Shown: piece by piece, positions 34,361 to 41,869 of the stretch
Layout of the letters: the number at the start of each line of letters is the position of its first letter
How positions within the stretch are numbered: the first letter of the stretch is position 1
Assembly: GCF_014903745.1 (NCBI RefSeq)
Contig: NZ_JACVXA010000010.1
Coordinates: forward strand, 1 to 64,000
Length of the DNA stretch: 64,000 nucleotides
Reading direction: 5' to 3'
Source of the DNA: Mangrovicoccus algicola
Lineage (GTDB): Bacteria > Pseudomonadota > Alphaproteobacteria > Rhodobacterales > Rhodobacteraceae
Notes under the pieces: model-generated
Told to the model about the DNA's origin: nothing
The model's input: the letters and a program-made list of their open reading frames with translations, nothing else
Databases searched by the model: none
Translations under genes and position numbers: made by a program

Positions 34361-35416
34361 TCACAGCGCCATCAGCTTGTCGAACCGCTCGATCCATTCG
34401 CGCCGGTTCGCGGCGACGAAGGCCCAGTCCGGCGAATGGATCGCCACGCCCTCGGGCACGACCGCGCCGGCCTTGACGGTGGTGTTGGCCGGAACCGAGG
34501 AGGCGAAATCGGCGATGGCGGCCTGCATGTCGGGGCCCAGCATCTCGTTGACATAGGCCTGGGCCAGTTCCGGGTTCGGCCCGCCCTTGACCAGGCAGAT
34601 GCCCGAGGGCATGGCGAAGATGCCTTCCTCGGGGGCGGACAGGTCGACCGGCACGCCCTCGGCCTTGCGCGGCAGCGTGTAGGAGGAGAAGTTGCCCGCC
34701 AGCATGGTGATCTCGCCCTGCTCCAGCAGGTTGAAGGCCTGGCTCATCGTCGAATAGACCGACAGCAGGTTGGGCTTGAGTTCCTCGAGCTTGGCGAAGG
34801 CGGCCTCCACCTCGTACTGCGCCTCGGCGAAGGGCTTGCCGGTGGCCAGCATCGCGGCGGCATAGAGCGTCCAGACGCCTTCGGTATTCTGCAGCGACGG
34901 GATGATGACCTGACCGGCATTCTCCGGCGCCCAGAGCGAGGCCCAGCTGGACACGCCGCCGGGGGCGAAATCGGTGTTGTAGGCGACCCCGGCCCAGGGC
35001 TGGACATAGTTGCACCACATCCCGTCCATGTGGACGGCATCCGGGCGCAGATCGGCCATGTTCGGCACCGCATCCGCCGTGATCGGGCTCAGCAGATCCG
35101 CCTCGACCGCCTGGATCATCACCGGGTCGTCCATCTGCACGACCGACAGGTAGGGGCGGTCCTTGTTGGAGGCCATCTTCTCCAGGTTGACGGAGGATTT
35201 CGTGCCCTCGAACAGGATGTCCGCGCCGATCGCCGATTTCATGTGCGGCGCGACGATCTCTTCCATCCAGGCGGTGTGGCTGCCGGCGCATCCGATCACG
35301 ATCTCGCTGGTCTGGGCGCGCAGGATCGCCGGGGCGGCCAGGGTGCCGAGGGTTGCGAAGGCCGAACTCCTGAGCAGCGTGCGGCGCGTCAGGCCGCGTG
35401 TTCCGTGGCGGGTCAT
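34361..35416 (-). CDS. ABC transporter substrate-binding protein with Tat signal
   Basis: 351 residues from the ATG at 35416, with AAGGAG eight bases upstream. The N-terminus is a twin-arginine signal (LTRRTLLRSSAFATLGTLAAPAIL). The mature part is a type 2 periplasmic binding fold of the polyamine/opine group. It is the first gene of the 12-gene operon and faces the amidohydrolase gene across a promoter region with three palindromic operators. Ligand unknown. Confidence 0.9.
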   Translation of the reverse strand: MTRHGTRGLTRRTLLRSSAFATLGTLAAPAILRAQTSEIVIGCAGSHTAWMEEIVAPHMKSAIGADILFEGTKSSVNLEKMASNKDRPYLSVVQMDDPVMIQAVEADLLSPITADAVPNMADLRPDAVHMDGMWCNYVQPWAGVAYNTDFAPGGVSSWASLWAPENAGQVIIPSLQNTEGVWTLYAAAMLATGKPFAEAQYEVEAAFAKLEELKPNLLSVYSTMSQAFNLLEQGEITMLAGNFSSYTLPRKAEGVPVDLSAPEEGIFAMPSGICLVKGGPNPELAQAYVNEMLGPDMQAAIADFASSVPANTTVKAGAVVPEGVAIHSPDWAFVAANRREWIERFDKLMAL

Positions 35417-35465
35417 TGATGGTGCTCCTTGCTGTCCCCCGGGGATCGGGGCCGGTTTGATCCAG

Positions 35466-35479
35466 AATGGAATGCCATT
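35466..35479. promoter_or_regulatory. Predicted GntR operator, copy 1
   Basis: AATGGAATGCCATT: ATGG and CCAT arms around a four-base centre. It lies about 50 bases upstream of the receptor-gene start, in the leader or promoter of the minus-strand operon. Same pattern as copies at 35572, 35609 and 37634. Confidence 0.6.
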
Positions 35480-35571
35480 TGACAAAGACCGTCTTCGCGG
35501 GGCTTATTCCATGAAAACCGGCCAATTCCGACTGAATTTCTCAAAATGATGCAAAAAAAGGCAGGCCTGAA

Positions 35572-35585
35572 GATGGCATGCCATC
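35572..35585. promoter_or_regulatory. Predicted GntR operator, copy 2 (perfect palindrome)
   Basis: GATGGCATGCCATC is an exact 14-base palindrome midway in the divergent gap between the importer operon and the amidohydrolase gene. It is the best match to the shared pattern NATGGNATGCCATN. Confidence 0.7.
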
Positions 35586-35608
35586 ATGGTAAGCGAGAGG
35601 AAACCCAC

Positions 35609-35622
35609 AATGGGATGCCATT
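35609..35622. promoter_or_regulatory. Predicted GntR operator, copy 3, over the amidohydrolase start codon
   Basis: AATGGGATGCCATT contains the ATG at 35610 as its second to fourth bases. Bound regulator would block transcription through, or initiation at, the start of the amidohydrolase gene. Confidence 0.6.
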
Positions 35623-36923
35623 TGACGAACCTGTCCCTGCTCTGCCCCGAGACGGGGCTGGCGCGCGACTCGGATCTGCTGATCGGCGATGACGGCCGCA
35701 TTGCCGCGCAGGGGCGCGGCCTGGCGACGCCTGCCGGTTTCACGCGGCTGGACGCGCGCGGGGCCCTGTGCCTGCCGGGGCTGGTGAACACGCATAACCA
35801 TTCGCCCCTGATGGCGGTGCGCGGCATGGTGGAGGATCGCGGCTTCGCCCCCGCCTATATCCCCGGCGTGCCGCAGGGCCACTGGCTGTCGCAGGAAGAG
35901 ACCCTTGCGCTGGCGCGGCTGGGCGTGATGGAGATGCTGACCGCGGGGGCCACGACGATCGTCGATTACTATCGCTGCCCCGAGGCGCTGGCACTTGCGG
36001 CGGAGGAATTCGGGCTGCGCGCCATGGTCGGCGGCCGCGTGATGGACATGGACAGCGCCGCGCTGGCGCGCGGGGAATTCGTCGAGGACCGGGCCCTGGG
36101 CGAGGCGACGCTGGGCGCGGCGCTGGAGGTCATGGAGCGCTGGGACGGGAAGGGGCGGATCTCGGCGATCCTCGCGCCGCATGCGCCCGACAGCTGTTCG
36201 CGCCGCATCTTCGCCGAGATGCGCGACCTGGCGCAGGCCGGGGGACGGCAGATCCACACCCATCTGAGCCAGTCGCCGATGGAGGTGGCGCAGATCCGGG
36301 CACGCGAGGGCATGACGCCGACCGAGTTCCTGGACGATCTGGGGTTGCTGTGCCCGGACCTGATCGCCGCGCATTGCATCTTCATGTCCGAGGACGACAT
36401 CGCCCGTTTCGGCGCGGCGGGGTCGGTCGTGGCCCATGCGCCGATCGGCAATGCCTCCTTCGGGGCGGCCGCGCCGATCCGCGCGCTGCAGGAGGCCGGT
36501 GCCGCGATCACGCTGTGCACCGATACCAAGTCGGCCGACATGTTCGAGGCGATGCGCATGGCCCTGGCGGCGGCGCGCTGGCGGGCGGGGCCGCTGCAAT
36601 TCGAATTCGACGCGCGCGAGGTCTTCGGCTGGGCCACGACCGCCGGGGCAGCGGCGCTGAAGGGCCACGCGGCAACCGGGCGGCTGCGTCCGGGCGACCC
36701 GGCCGACCTGATCCTGCTGGACCCGGAGGCGGCCAACCTGCGCCCGGTGATCGACGGGTTCGGGATCGTCGCCCATTCCGGCAGCGCGGCCAATGTCACC
36801 GACGTGATGGTGGCGGGCGAATGGCTGGTGCGCGACCGCCGCCCGACCCGCGTCGATCCCGCCGAGGTCGTCGCCACCGCCCAGGCGGTCTGCGAGGGAT
36901 TGTGGCGGCGGGCTCAGCCGTGA
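35610..36923 (+). CDS. Amidohydrolase of the chlorohydrolase/deaminase group
   Basis: 437 residues from the ATG at 35610, with AGAGG nine bases upstream; an ATG at 35586 lies in the operator region. Metal ligands: H62 and H64 (VNTHNHSPL), H218 (IHTHLSQS), H255 (AAHCIF) and D305 (CTDTKS), the layout of cytosine/guanine deaminase, S-adenosylhomocysteine deaminase and atrazine chlorohydrolase relatives. It would deaminate or hydrolyse a nitrogen heterocycle in the cytoplasm. Divergent from the large importer/ring-opening operon and under the same predicted operators, so a first step on the heterocycle is plausible. Confidence 0.88.
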   Translation: MGCHLTNLSLLCPETGLARDSDLLIGDDGRIAAQGRGLATPAGFTRLDARGALCLPGLVNTHNHSPLMAVRGMVEDRGFAPAYIPGVPQGHWLSQEETLALARLGVMEMLTAGATTIVDYYRCPEALALAAEEFGLRAMVGGRVMDMDSAALARGEFVEDRALGEATLGAALEVMERWDGKGRISAILAPHAPDSCSRRIFAEMRDLAQAGGRQIHTHLSQSPMEVAQIRAREGMTPTEFLDDLGLLCPDLIAAHCIFMSEDDIARFGAAGSVVAHAPIGNASFGAAAPIRALQEAGAAITLCTDTKSADMFEAMRMALAAARWRAGPLQFEFDAREVFGWATTAGAAALKGHAATGRLRPGDPADLILLDPEAANLRPVIDGFGIVAHSGSAANVTDVMVAGEWLVRDRRPTRVDPAEVVATAQAVCEGLWRRAQP

Positions 36924-37609
36924 AGGGCCGGATCCAGAAGCGCCGCGACGCTTTCCCCGGTATGCGCCAGGTGACGGCGCCAGACGGCCTCGGCCGCCCC
37001 GGCGTCGCGCGCGCGCAGCGCCTCCATGAGGATGCAGTGCTCCTCCACCGCCTGGCGCAGCCGCGCCGGGTCCATGATCGCCAGATAGCGCCCGCGCCGC
37101 GCCCGCGCGATCAGCCGCCGGTGGGTCGCCTGGATCACCGGATTGCCCGCGCGTTCCACGATCAGGTCGTGGATCGCCGAATTCGTGTCGAAATAATCGG
37201 TATGGTTGCCGATCTTGTGAAAGACCAGCATCCGGTCATGCAGCTCTTCCAGCTCCTCCATCTCCGCCGCCCCGGCCGCCCGGGCCAGCCGCCCCGCAGA
37301 CAGGCTCTCCAGCGCGGCGATCACCTCGAAGAGGTCCAGCGCTTCCTGGGCGCCATAGGCCGTGACCACCGCGCCCTTGTTGCGCGAAATCTCGATCAGC
37401 CCGTCATTGCGCAGCAGCTTCAGCGCCTCGCGCACGGGCGTGCGCGACAGGTTCAGCTCGGCCGAGATCTTGCGTTCCACCAGCCGTCCGCCCGGGGCGA
37501 TCTCGCCCTTGACGATGCGGTCGCGCAGCACGTCGGCCACCCATTCGGCAATGGCCGTCGGCGTGGCGGCGGCGGGAAGGTCGGGATCGGTGGGATCGGG
37601 AAGGGTCAC
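36914..37609 (-). CDS. GntR-family regulator with FCD ligand domain
   Basis: 231 residues from a GTG at 37609. The N-terminal winged helix is clear (LRDRIVKGEIAPGGRLVERKI, LNLSRTPVREALKLLRNDGLIEI). The C-terminal all-helical FCD domain carries the metal/ligand histidines (DTNSAIHDLIV, and a later EEHCILMEAL with RRHLAH). It converges on the amidohydrolase with a 10-base overlap. One copy of the NATGGNATGCCATN palindrome lies upstream of its own start. It is the likely regulator of the whole catabolic region; ligand unknown. Confidence 0.92.
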   Translation of the reverse strand: MTLPDPTDPDLPAAATPTAIAEWVADVLRDRIVKGEIAPGGRLVERKISAELNLSRTPVREALKLLRNDGLIEISRNKGAVVTAYGAQEALDLFEVIAALESLSAGRLARAAGAAEMEELEELHDRMLVFHKIGNHTDYFDTNSAIHDLIVERAGNPVIQATHRRLIARARRGRYLAIMDPARLRQAVEEHCILMEALRARDAGAAEAVWRRHLAHTGESVAALLDPALHG

Positions 37610-37633
37610 GGGGCGTTGCCATCATCGCTGCGA

Positions 37634-37647
37634 TATGGGATGCCATT
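37634..37647. promoter_or_regulatory. Predicted GntR operator, copy 4
   Basis: TATGGGATGCCATT lies in the divergent gap between the GntR gene (start 37609) and the second racemase-like gene (37711), where it could give autoregulation and control of both directions. Confidence 0.65.
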
Positions 37648-37710
37648 CTGCCCGGCCCCGCCGCCCTTGGCAATCGCGGAAACGGCCGCCCCATTCCCCG
37701 GAGCCCGCCC

Positions 37711-38445
37711 ATGAGCCTGCGTCTTCTCGCCATCAATCCGAACACCTCCGCGACCGTCACCGAAACCGTCCTGGCGGCCGCGCGCGCCGCCGCGCCGCCG
37801 GGCGTGACCATCGAGGGCGTGACCGGGCGGTTCGGGGCGCGCATCGTCACGACCGAGGCCGAGCATGTCATCGCCGCGCATTCGGCGCTGGATCTCGCGG
37901 CGCATCACGCGGCGGGCTATGACGGGGTCCTTCTGGCGATTTCCTTCGACAGCGGCCTGGCGGCGCTGCGCGCCTCGCTGCCCGTGCCGGTGGCGGGGCT
38001 GACCGGCTCGGCCTGCGCGGCGGCGCTGGCGGGCGGCGCGAAACGGCCCGGCGCGGTGATCCTGGGGGAGACCACGCGCGCCATGTATCACGCGCTTTTC
38101 GCCGGATACGGCGCCGCGCTGGCGGCGGTCGAGGTGGTGGAGCTGGACAGCGTCGACGCCTATATGGATCCCGCCGCGCGCAGCGATGCGGTGGCGGCGG
38201 CGGTGACGCGGCTGGCAGAGGCGGGGGCCGATGCGGCGGTGCTGTGCGGGGCGGCGGTGATGGGCATGGCCGCGCGGCTGGCCCCGGCGGCGGCGATCCC
38301 GCTTCATGACGGCACGGCGGCGGTGACCGCCTGCCTGCAGGACATCGCCGCCGGGACGCCGCCTGCGCCGCGACAGGCCGGGCTGGGCGAGATCACCGGC
38401 CTGCCCGCCCCTCTGGCGGCGCTGATCCGCGGCCGCCCGGACTGA
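37711..38445 (+). CDS. Second Asp/Glu-hydantoin racemase family protein
   Basis: 244 residues. The N-terminal LLAINPNTSATVT motif and VLCGAAVMGMAARL near residue 180 place it in the hydantoin racemase group; the Cys there is the expected second catalytic Cys. The first position (AISFDSGLAALR) carries Asp-Ser instead of a Cys, a substitution opposite to that in the operon-encoded paralogue at 29980-30723. It is transcribed divergently from the GntR regulator. Confidence 0.82.
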   Translation: MSLRLLAINPNTSATVTETVLAAARAAAPPGVTIEGVTGRFGARIVTTEAEHVIAAHSALDLAAHHAAGYDGVLLAISFDSGLAALRASLPVPVAGLTGSACAAALAGGAKRPGAVILGETTRAMYHALFAGYGAALAAVEVVELDSVDAYMDPAARSDAVAAAVTRLAEAGADAAVLCGAAVMGMAARLAPAAAIPLHDGTAAVTACLQDIAAGTPPAPRQAGLGEITGLPAPLAALIRGRPD

Positions 38446-38534
38446 TCCGCCGCGGGGCCGGGGGCGCTGACTTGTCCCCTTGCCCCGGCCGCCGCGAGGC
38501 GCAGAGTGGCCGGGAACCAGCGGGAGGACAGGCG

Positions 38535-39599
38535 ATGGGGCAGGACAGGCAGGACGGGGCACCGCGCGCGGTGCTGATCGGGGCGGGCATGGTGGCGGCC
38601 ACGCATCTGCGCGCCTGCCGCGCGGCGGCCGGGACGGTCGCGCTTCACGGGATCATGGCGCGCCGCCCCGAGGCCGCACGGGCCCTTGCGGCGGAGGAGG
38701 GGATCGCGCGGGATGAGCTGCACTTCTATGCCACGGCCGAAGAGGTCGCCGCCGATCCGCAGGTGGATTTCGCCATCATCGTCACGCCCCCCGATGCGCG
38801 CGCCGCGCTGATCGCGCCCCTGGCGGCGGCGGGCAAGCACGTGCTTCTGGAAAAGCCCGTGGCGCGCGACCTGGCCGAGGCCGCGGAAGTGGTCGCGATC
38901 TGCGAGGCGGCCGGGGTGACGCTGGGCCTGGTGTTCCAGCACCGGATGCGCGCGGCCTCGCGCCGGGCCGCCGCGCTGGTCGCCTCGGGCGGGCTGGGCG
39001 CGCTGGGACTGGCCGAGATCCGCGTGCCCTGGTGGCGGGGACAGGACTATTACGACGAACCCGGCCGCGGCACCCATGCCCGCGACGGCGGCGGCGTGCT
39101 GATCACCCAGGCGATCCATGCGATGGACCTGGCGCTGAGCCTCACCGGCCCCGTCACGCGCGTGCAGGCCATGACCGCGACGACGCGGCTGCACCGGATG
39201 GAGGCGGAGGATTTCGCCGCCGCCGGGCTGGGCTTCGCCTCGGGGGCGGTGGGGTCGCTCTATGCCGCCACCGCCGCCTTTCCCGGCGGCGAGGACTCGA
39301 TCGCGCTGCATTTCGAGAAGGCCAGCCTGACCCTGTCGGCCGGGCATCTGGCGGTGCGCTGGCGCGACGGGCGCATCGAGGAGGCAGGCAGCGGGACAGG
39401 CTCGGGCGGGACCGCCGATCCGATGGGCTTCGGCCATGAATTGCACCAGGCGGTGATCGAGGATTTCGCCGCCGCGATCCGCGATGGCCGCCCCCCCGCC
39501 GCCACCGGGCAGGCCGCGCTGGAGGTGCATCGGCTGATCGAGGCGACCACCGTCTCGGCCCGCGACGGGCGGATCTGGCTGGCGGAGGATGCGGCATGA
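38535..39599 (+). CDS. Gfo/Idh/MocA-family NAD(P)-dependent oxidoreductase
   Basis: 354 residues from the ATG at 38535, with GGGAGG upstream. An N-terminal Rossmann fold (AVLIGAGMVAATHLRA) is followed by EKPVARDLAEA, the conserved EKP motif whose Lys is catalytic in the family. The C-terminal half is the alpha/beta substrate domain with GGGVLITQAIHAMDL supplying the active-site His. Coupled to the next oxidoreductase by an ATGA overlap. Substrate not predictable; many members act on sugars or cyclitols. Confidence 0.92.
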   Translation: MGQDRQDGAPRAVLIGAGMVAATHLRACRAAAGTVALHGIMARRPEAARALAAEEGIARDELHFYATAEEVAADPQVDFAIIVTPPDARAALIAPLAAAGKHVLLEKPVARDLAEAAEVVAICEAAGVTLGLVFQHRMRAASRRAAALVASGGLGALGLAEIRVPWWRGQDYYDEPGRGTHARDGGGVLITQAIHAMDLALSLTGPVTRVQAMTATTRLHRMEAEDFAAAGLGFASGAVGSLYAATAAFPGGEDSIALHFEKASLTLSAGHLAVRWRDGRIEEAGSGTGSGGTADPMGFGHELHQAVIEDFAAAIRDGRPPAATGQAALEVHRLIEATTVSARDGRIWLAEDAA

Positions 39600-40627
39600 G
39601 CGGGACATTGAAATTCGCGGCGCTGGGGCTGGATCACGGCCATATCCTGGGCATGGCCGAGGGCATGGCGGCGGCCGGGGCGGAATTCGCGGGCTATTGG
39701 GGCACGGGCAGCCCGCCGCCGCTGGAGAAGCTGCGCGCGCGCTTCCCCGATGTGCCGCAATGCGAGGACATGGCGCAGATCCTCGGGGATCCGTCCATCG
39801 GTCTGGTGCTGATCGCCGCCATCCCCGACGAGCGCGCCGCGCTTGCCATCGCCGCGATGGAGGCGGGCAAGGACGTGATGGTCGACAAGCCCGGCTGCAC
39901 CAGCGCGGCGCAGCTGGCCGCGCTGCGCGACTGCGTCGCGCGCACCGGACGGATCTGGTCGGTGAATTTCTCAGAACGCTTCCGCGTGCCCTCGGCCACG
40001 CGCGCGGGCGAGCTGATCCGCGCGGGCGCCATCGGCGAGGTGGTCAATACCGTCGGTCTGGGGCCGCACCGGCTGGAGGCGCCGCGCCGCGCGCCCTGGT
40101 TCTTCGAGCGCGCCCGCTATGGCGGCATCCTGACCGACATCGCCTCGCACCAGATCGACCAGTTCCTGCATTTCACCGGGGCCGAGACGGCCGAGATATC
40201 GATGGCCACGGTCGCCAACCGCGCGCATCCCGAATATCCCGGCTTGCAGGATTTCGGCGAACTGGCGCTGCGCAGCCCGCGCGCCACCGGCTATGTGCGG
40301 GTCGACTGGTTCACGCCCGGGGCGCTGCCGGTCTGGGGCGACGGGCGGGTGACGATCCTGGGGACCGAAGGCTATATCGAGCTGCGCAAGTACCTGGATC
40401 CCGGCCACGGGCCGCAGACCGACACGCTGATCCTGGTCAATGGCACCCGGATGGAGCGGATCGACTGCCGCGATGCCGGGCTGCCCTATTTCGCCGCGCT
40501 GGCCGCCGATATCCGCGACCGGACCCAGACCGCGATGGCCCAGTCCCATGCCTTCGAGGTGATGCGCCTGGCACTGGAGGCGCAGGCGCTGGCCGAAGGC
40601 GGCACGGTCTGGGCACAACCGGACTGA
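39596..40627 (+). CDS. Gfo/Idh/MocA-family oxidoreductase, second copy
   Basis: 343 residues starting inside the stop of the previous gene. The N-terminus (LKFAALGLDHGHILGMAEGM) has a His-rich variant of the Rossmann glycine loop; DKPGCTSAAQL replaces the canonical EKP segment and GGILTDIASHQIDQFL gives the substrate-domain His. With its partner it may form a two-step or heteromeric dehydrogenase. It closes the plus-strand part of the GntR region. Confidence 0.9.
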   Translation: MSGTLKFAALGLDHGHILGMAEGMAAAGAEFAGYWGTGSPPPLEKLRARFPDVPQCEDMAQILGDPSIGLVLIAAIPDERAALAIAAMEAGKDVMVDKPGCTSAAQLAALRDCVARTGRIWSVNFSERFRVPSATRAGELIRAGAIGEVVNTVGLGPHRLEAPRRAPWFFERARYGGILTDIASHQIDQFLHFTGAETAEISMATVANRAHPEYPGLQDFGELALRSPRATGYVRVDWFTPGALPVWGDGRVTILGTEGYIELRKYLDPGHGPQTDTLILVNGTRMERIDCRDAGLPYFAALAADIRDRTQTAMAQSHAFEVMRLALEAQALAEGGTVWAQPD

Positions 40628-40693
40628 CCGCCGGGGCGCTTGCATCCGCGGCGCGTCGGTGAAAAATCAGGCGGTCTGCGAAAGGAGCCCGCC

Positions 40694-41851
40694 ATGCCCC
40701 CGTTTCTGCGCGCCCTCGGCCCCGCCGTGCCGCAGGCCCGTCCCGCCGAGGCGCTGCGCGCCGGAACCGGGGCGCTGGCCGGGCTGGCCGTGGCGGGTCT
40801 TGCGGGACAGGCGCTGGCGCCGGTGGCCGGACCGGGGATCGGCCTGTCGCTGATCGCGCCTTTCGGGGCCAGTTCGGTCCTGCTTTTCGCCGCGCCCAGC
40901 AGTCCCCTGGCCCAGCCCTGGCCCGCCGTCATGGGCAATACCCTGGCGGCGCTGGTGGGGGTCGCGGTCTGCCTGCTGGCGGGCGATCCGGTCCTGCGCG
41001 TGGCGCTGGCCGTGGGGCTGGCCATCGCCGTCATGCTGCTGTGCCGCGCGGTGCATCCCCCGGCCGGCGCCGTGGCGATGACCGCCGCGCTCGATCCCGG
41101 GATGGTCGAGCGTCTGGGCTTCGGCTTCGCGCTGGCGCCGGTGGCAACCGGCACCGTGCTGCTGGTGGGGCTGGCGATGATCCATGCGCGGCTGACCGGG
41201 CGGCACTATCCGATGCGCGGCCTCGCCCCCGCGGCCGGGGCGCCGGGACCCGCACCGGCGGGCAGCGCCGGGCTGAGCGGGGCCGAGCTGGAGTCGATCC
41301 TCACCCGCTACCGCCAGTCGCTGAATCTGGGCACCGGGGATCTGGCACGGCTGATCGGGGCGGCCGAATTGCAGACGGCGGCGCATCGCGGCGGGGTGGC
41401 TTCGGTCGCGGACATCATGTCGCGCGACCTGGTCACGGTGTCGCCGGACACGCCGCTGGCCGAGGTGGTCGCCCTGTTCCGCCGCCACCGCTTCGCCTCG
41501 CTGCCGGTGACCGGGCCGGGCGGGCGGTTCTTCGGGGTGATCTTCCAGATCCACCTGATCGAGCGGGCGCAGGAGGATGCGTTCCGCGGCGGGCGCGGCT
41601 TTGCCGCTGCCATGCGCCGCCTGACCGACCGCCGCCGGTCCCTCGCGGCGGCCGATGTCATGAGCGTCGCGGGCCCGCGCGCGGTGGCCGCCACGCCGGT
41701 CGCGGCGCTGCTGCCGATGATGGCCGATGCCGCGGTGGATGCCGTGCCGGTGCTGGAGCGCGGCCGCCTGATCGGCATCGCCACGCGCAGCGACATCATC
41801 CGGGCGCTGGCCCGGCAGAGCCTCGCCGCAGGCGCCGCGCCCCGGGACTGA
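40694..41851 (+). CDS. HPP-family membrane protein with C-terminal CBS pair
   Basis: 385 residues with AAAGGAG before the ATG. The N-terminal half holds the HPP integral membrane domain (about four helices at 25-165) with GASSVLLFAAPSSPLAQP and the name-giving HPPAGAVAM. The C-terminal half is a tandem CBS module (VADIMSRDLVTVSPDTPLAEV, and AADVMSVAGPRAV...), which binds adenosine nucleotides. HPP proteins include chloroplast and cyanobacterial nitrite transporters, so a small-anion transport role gated by nucleotides is possible. Confidence 0.88.
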   Translation: MPPFLRALGPAVPQARPAEALRAGTGALAGLAVAGLAGQALAPVAGPGIGLSLIAPFGASSVLLFAAPSSPLAQPWPAVMGNTLAALVGVAVCLLAGDPVLRVALAVGLAIAVMLLCRAVHPPAGAVAMTAALDPGMVERLGFGFALAPVATGTVLLVGLAMIHARLTGRHYPMRGLAPAAGAPGPAPAGSAGLSGAELESILTRYRQSLNLGTGDLARLIGAAELQTAAHRGGVASVADIMSRDLVTVSPDTPLAEVVALFRRHRFASLPVTGPGGRFFGVIFQIHLIERAQEDAFRGGRGFAAAMRRLTDRRRSLAAADVMSVAGPRAVAATPVAALLPMMADAAVDAVPVLERGRLIGIATRSDIIRALARQSLAAGAAPRD

Positions 41852-41869
41852 GCGCGCCGCCCGCGCGGA

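Noticed and set aside
33276-35525. 749-residue fused frame ending in the PotA-type ATPase
   Set aside because: The first half is a shadow of the substrate-binding protein gene; ATPase begins at 34358.
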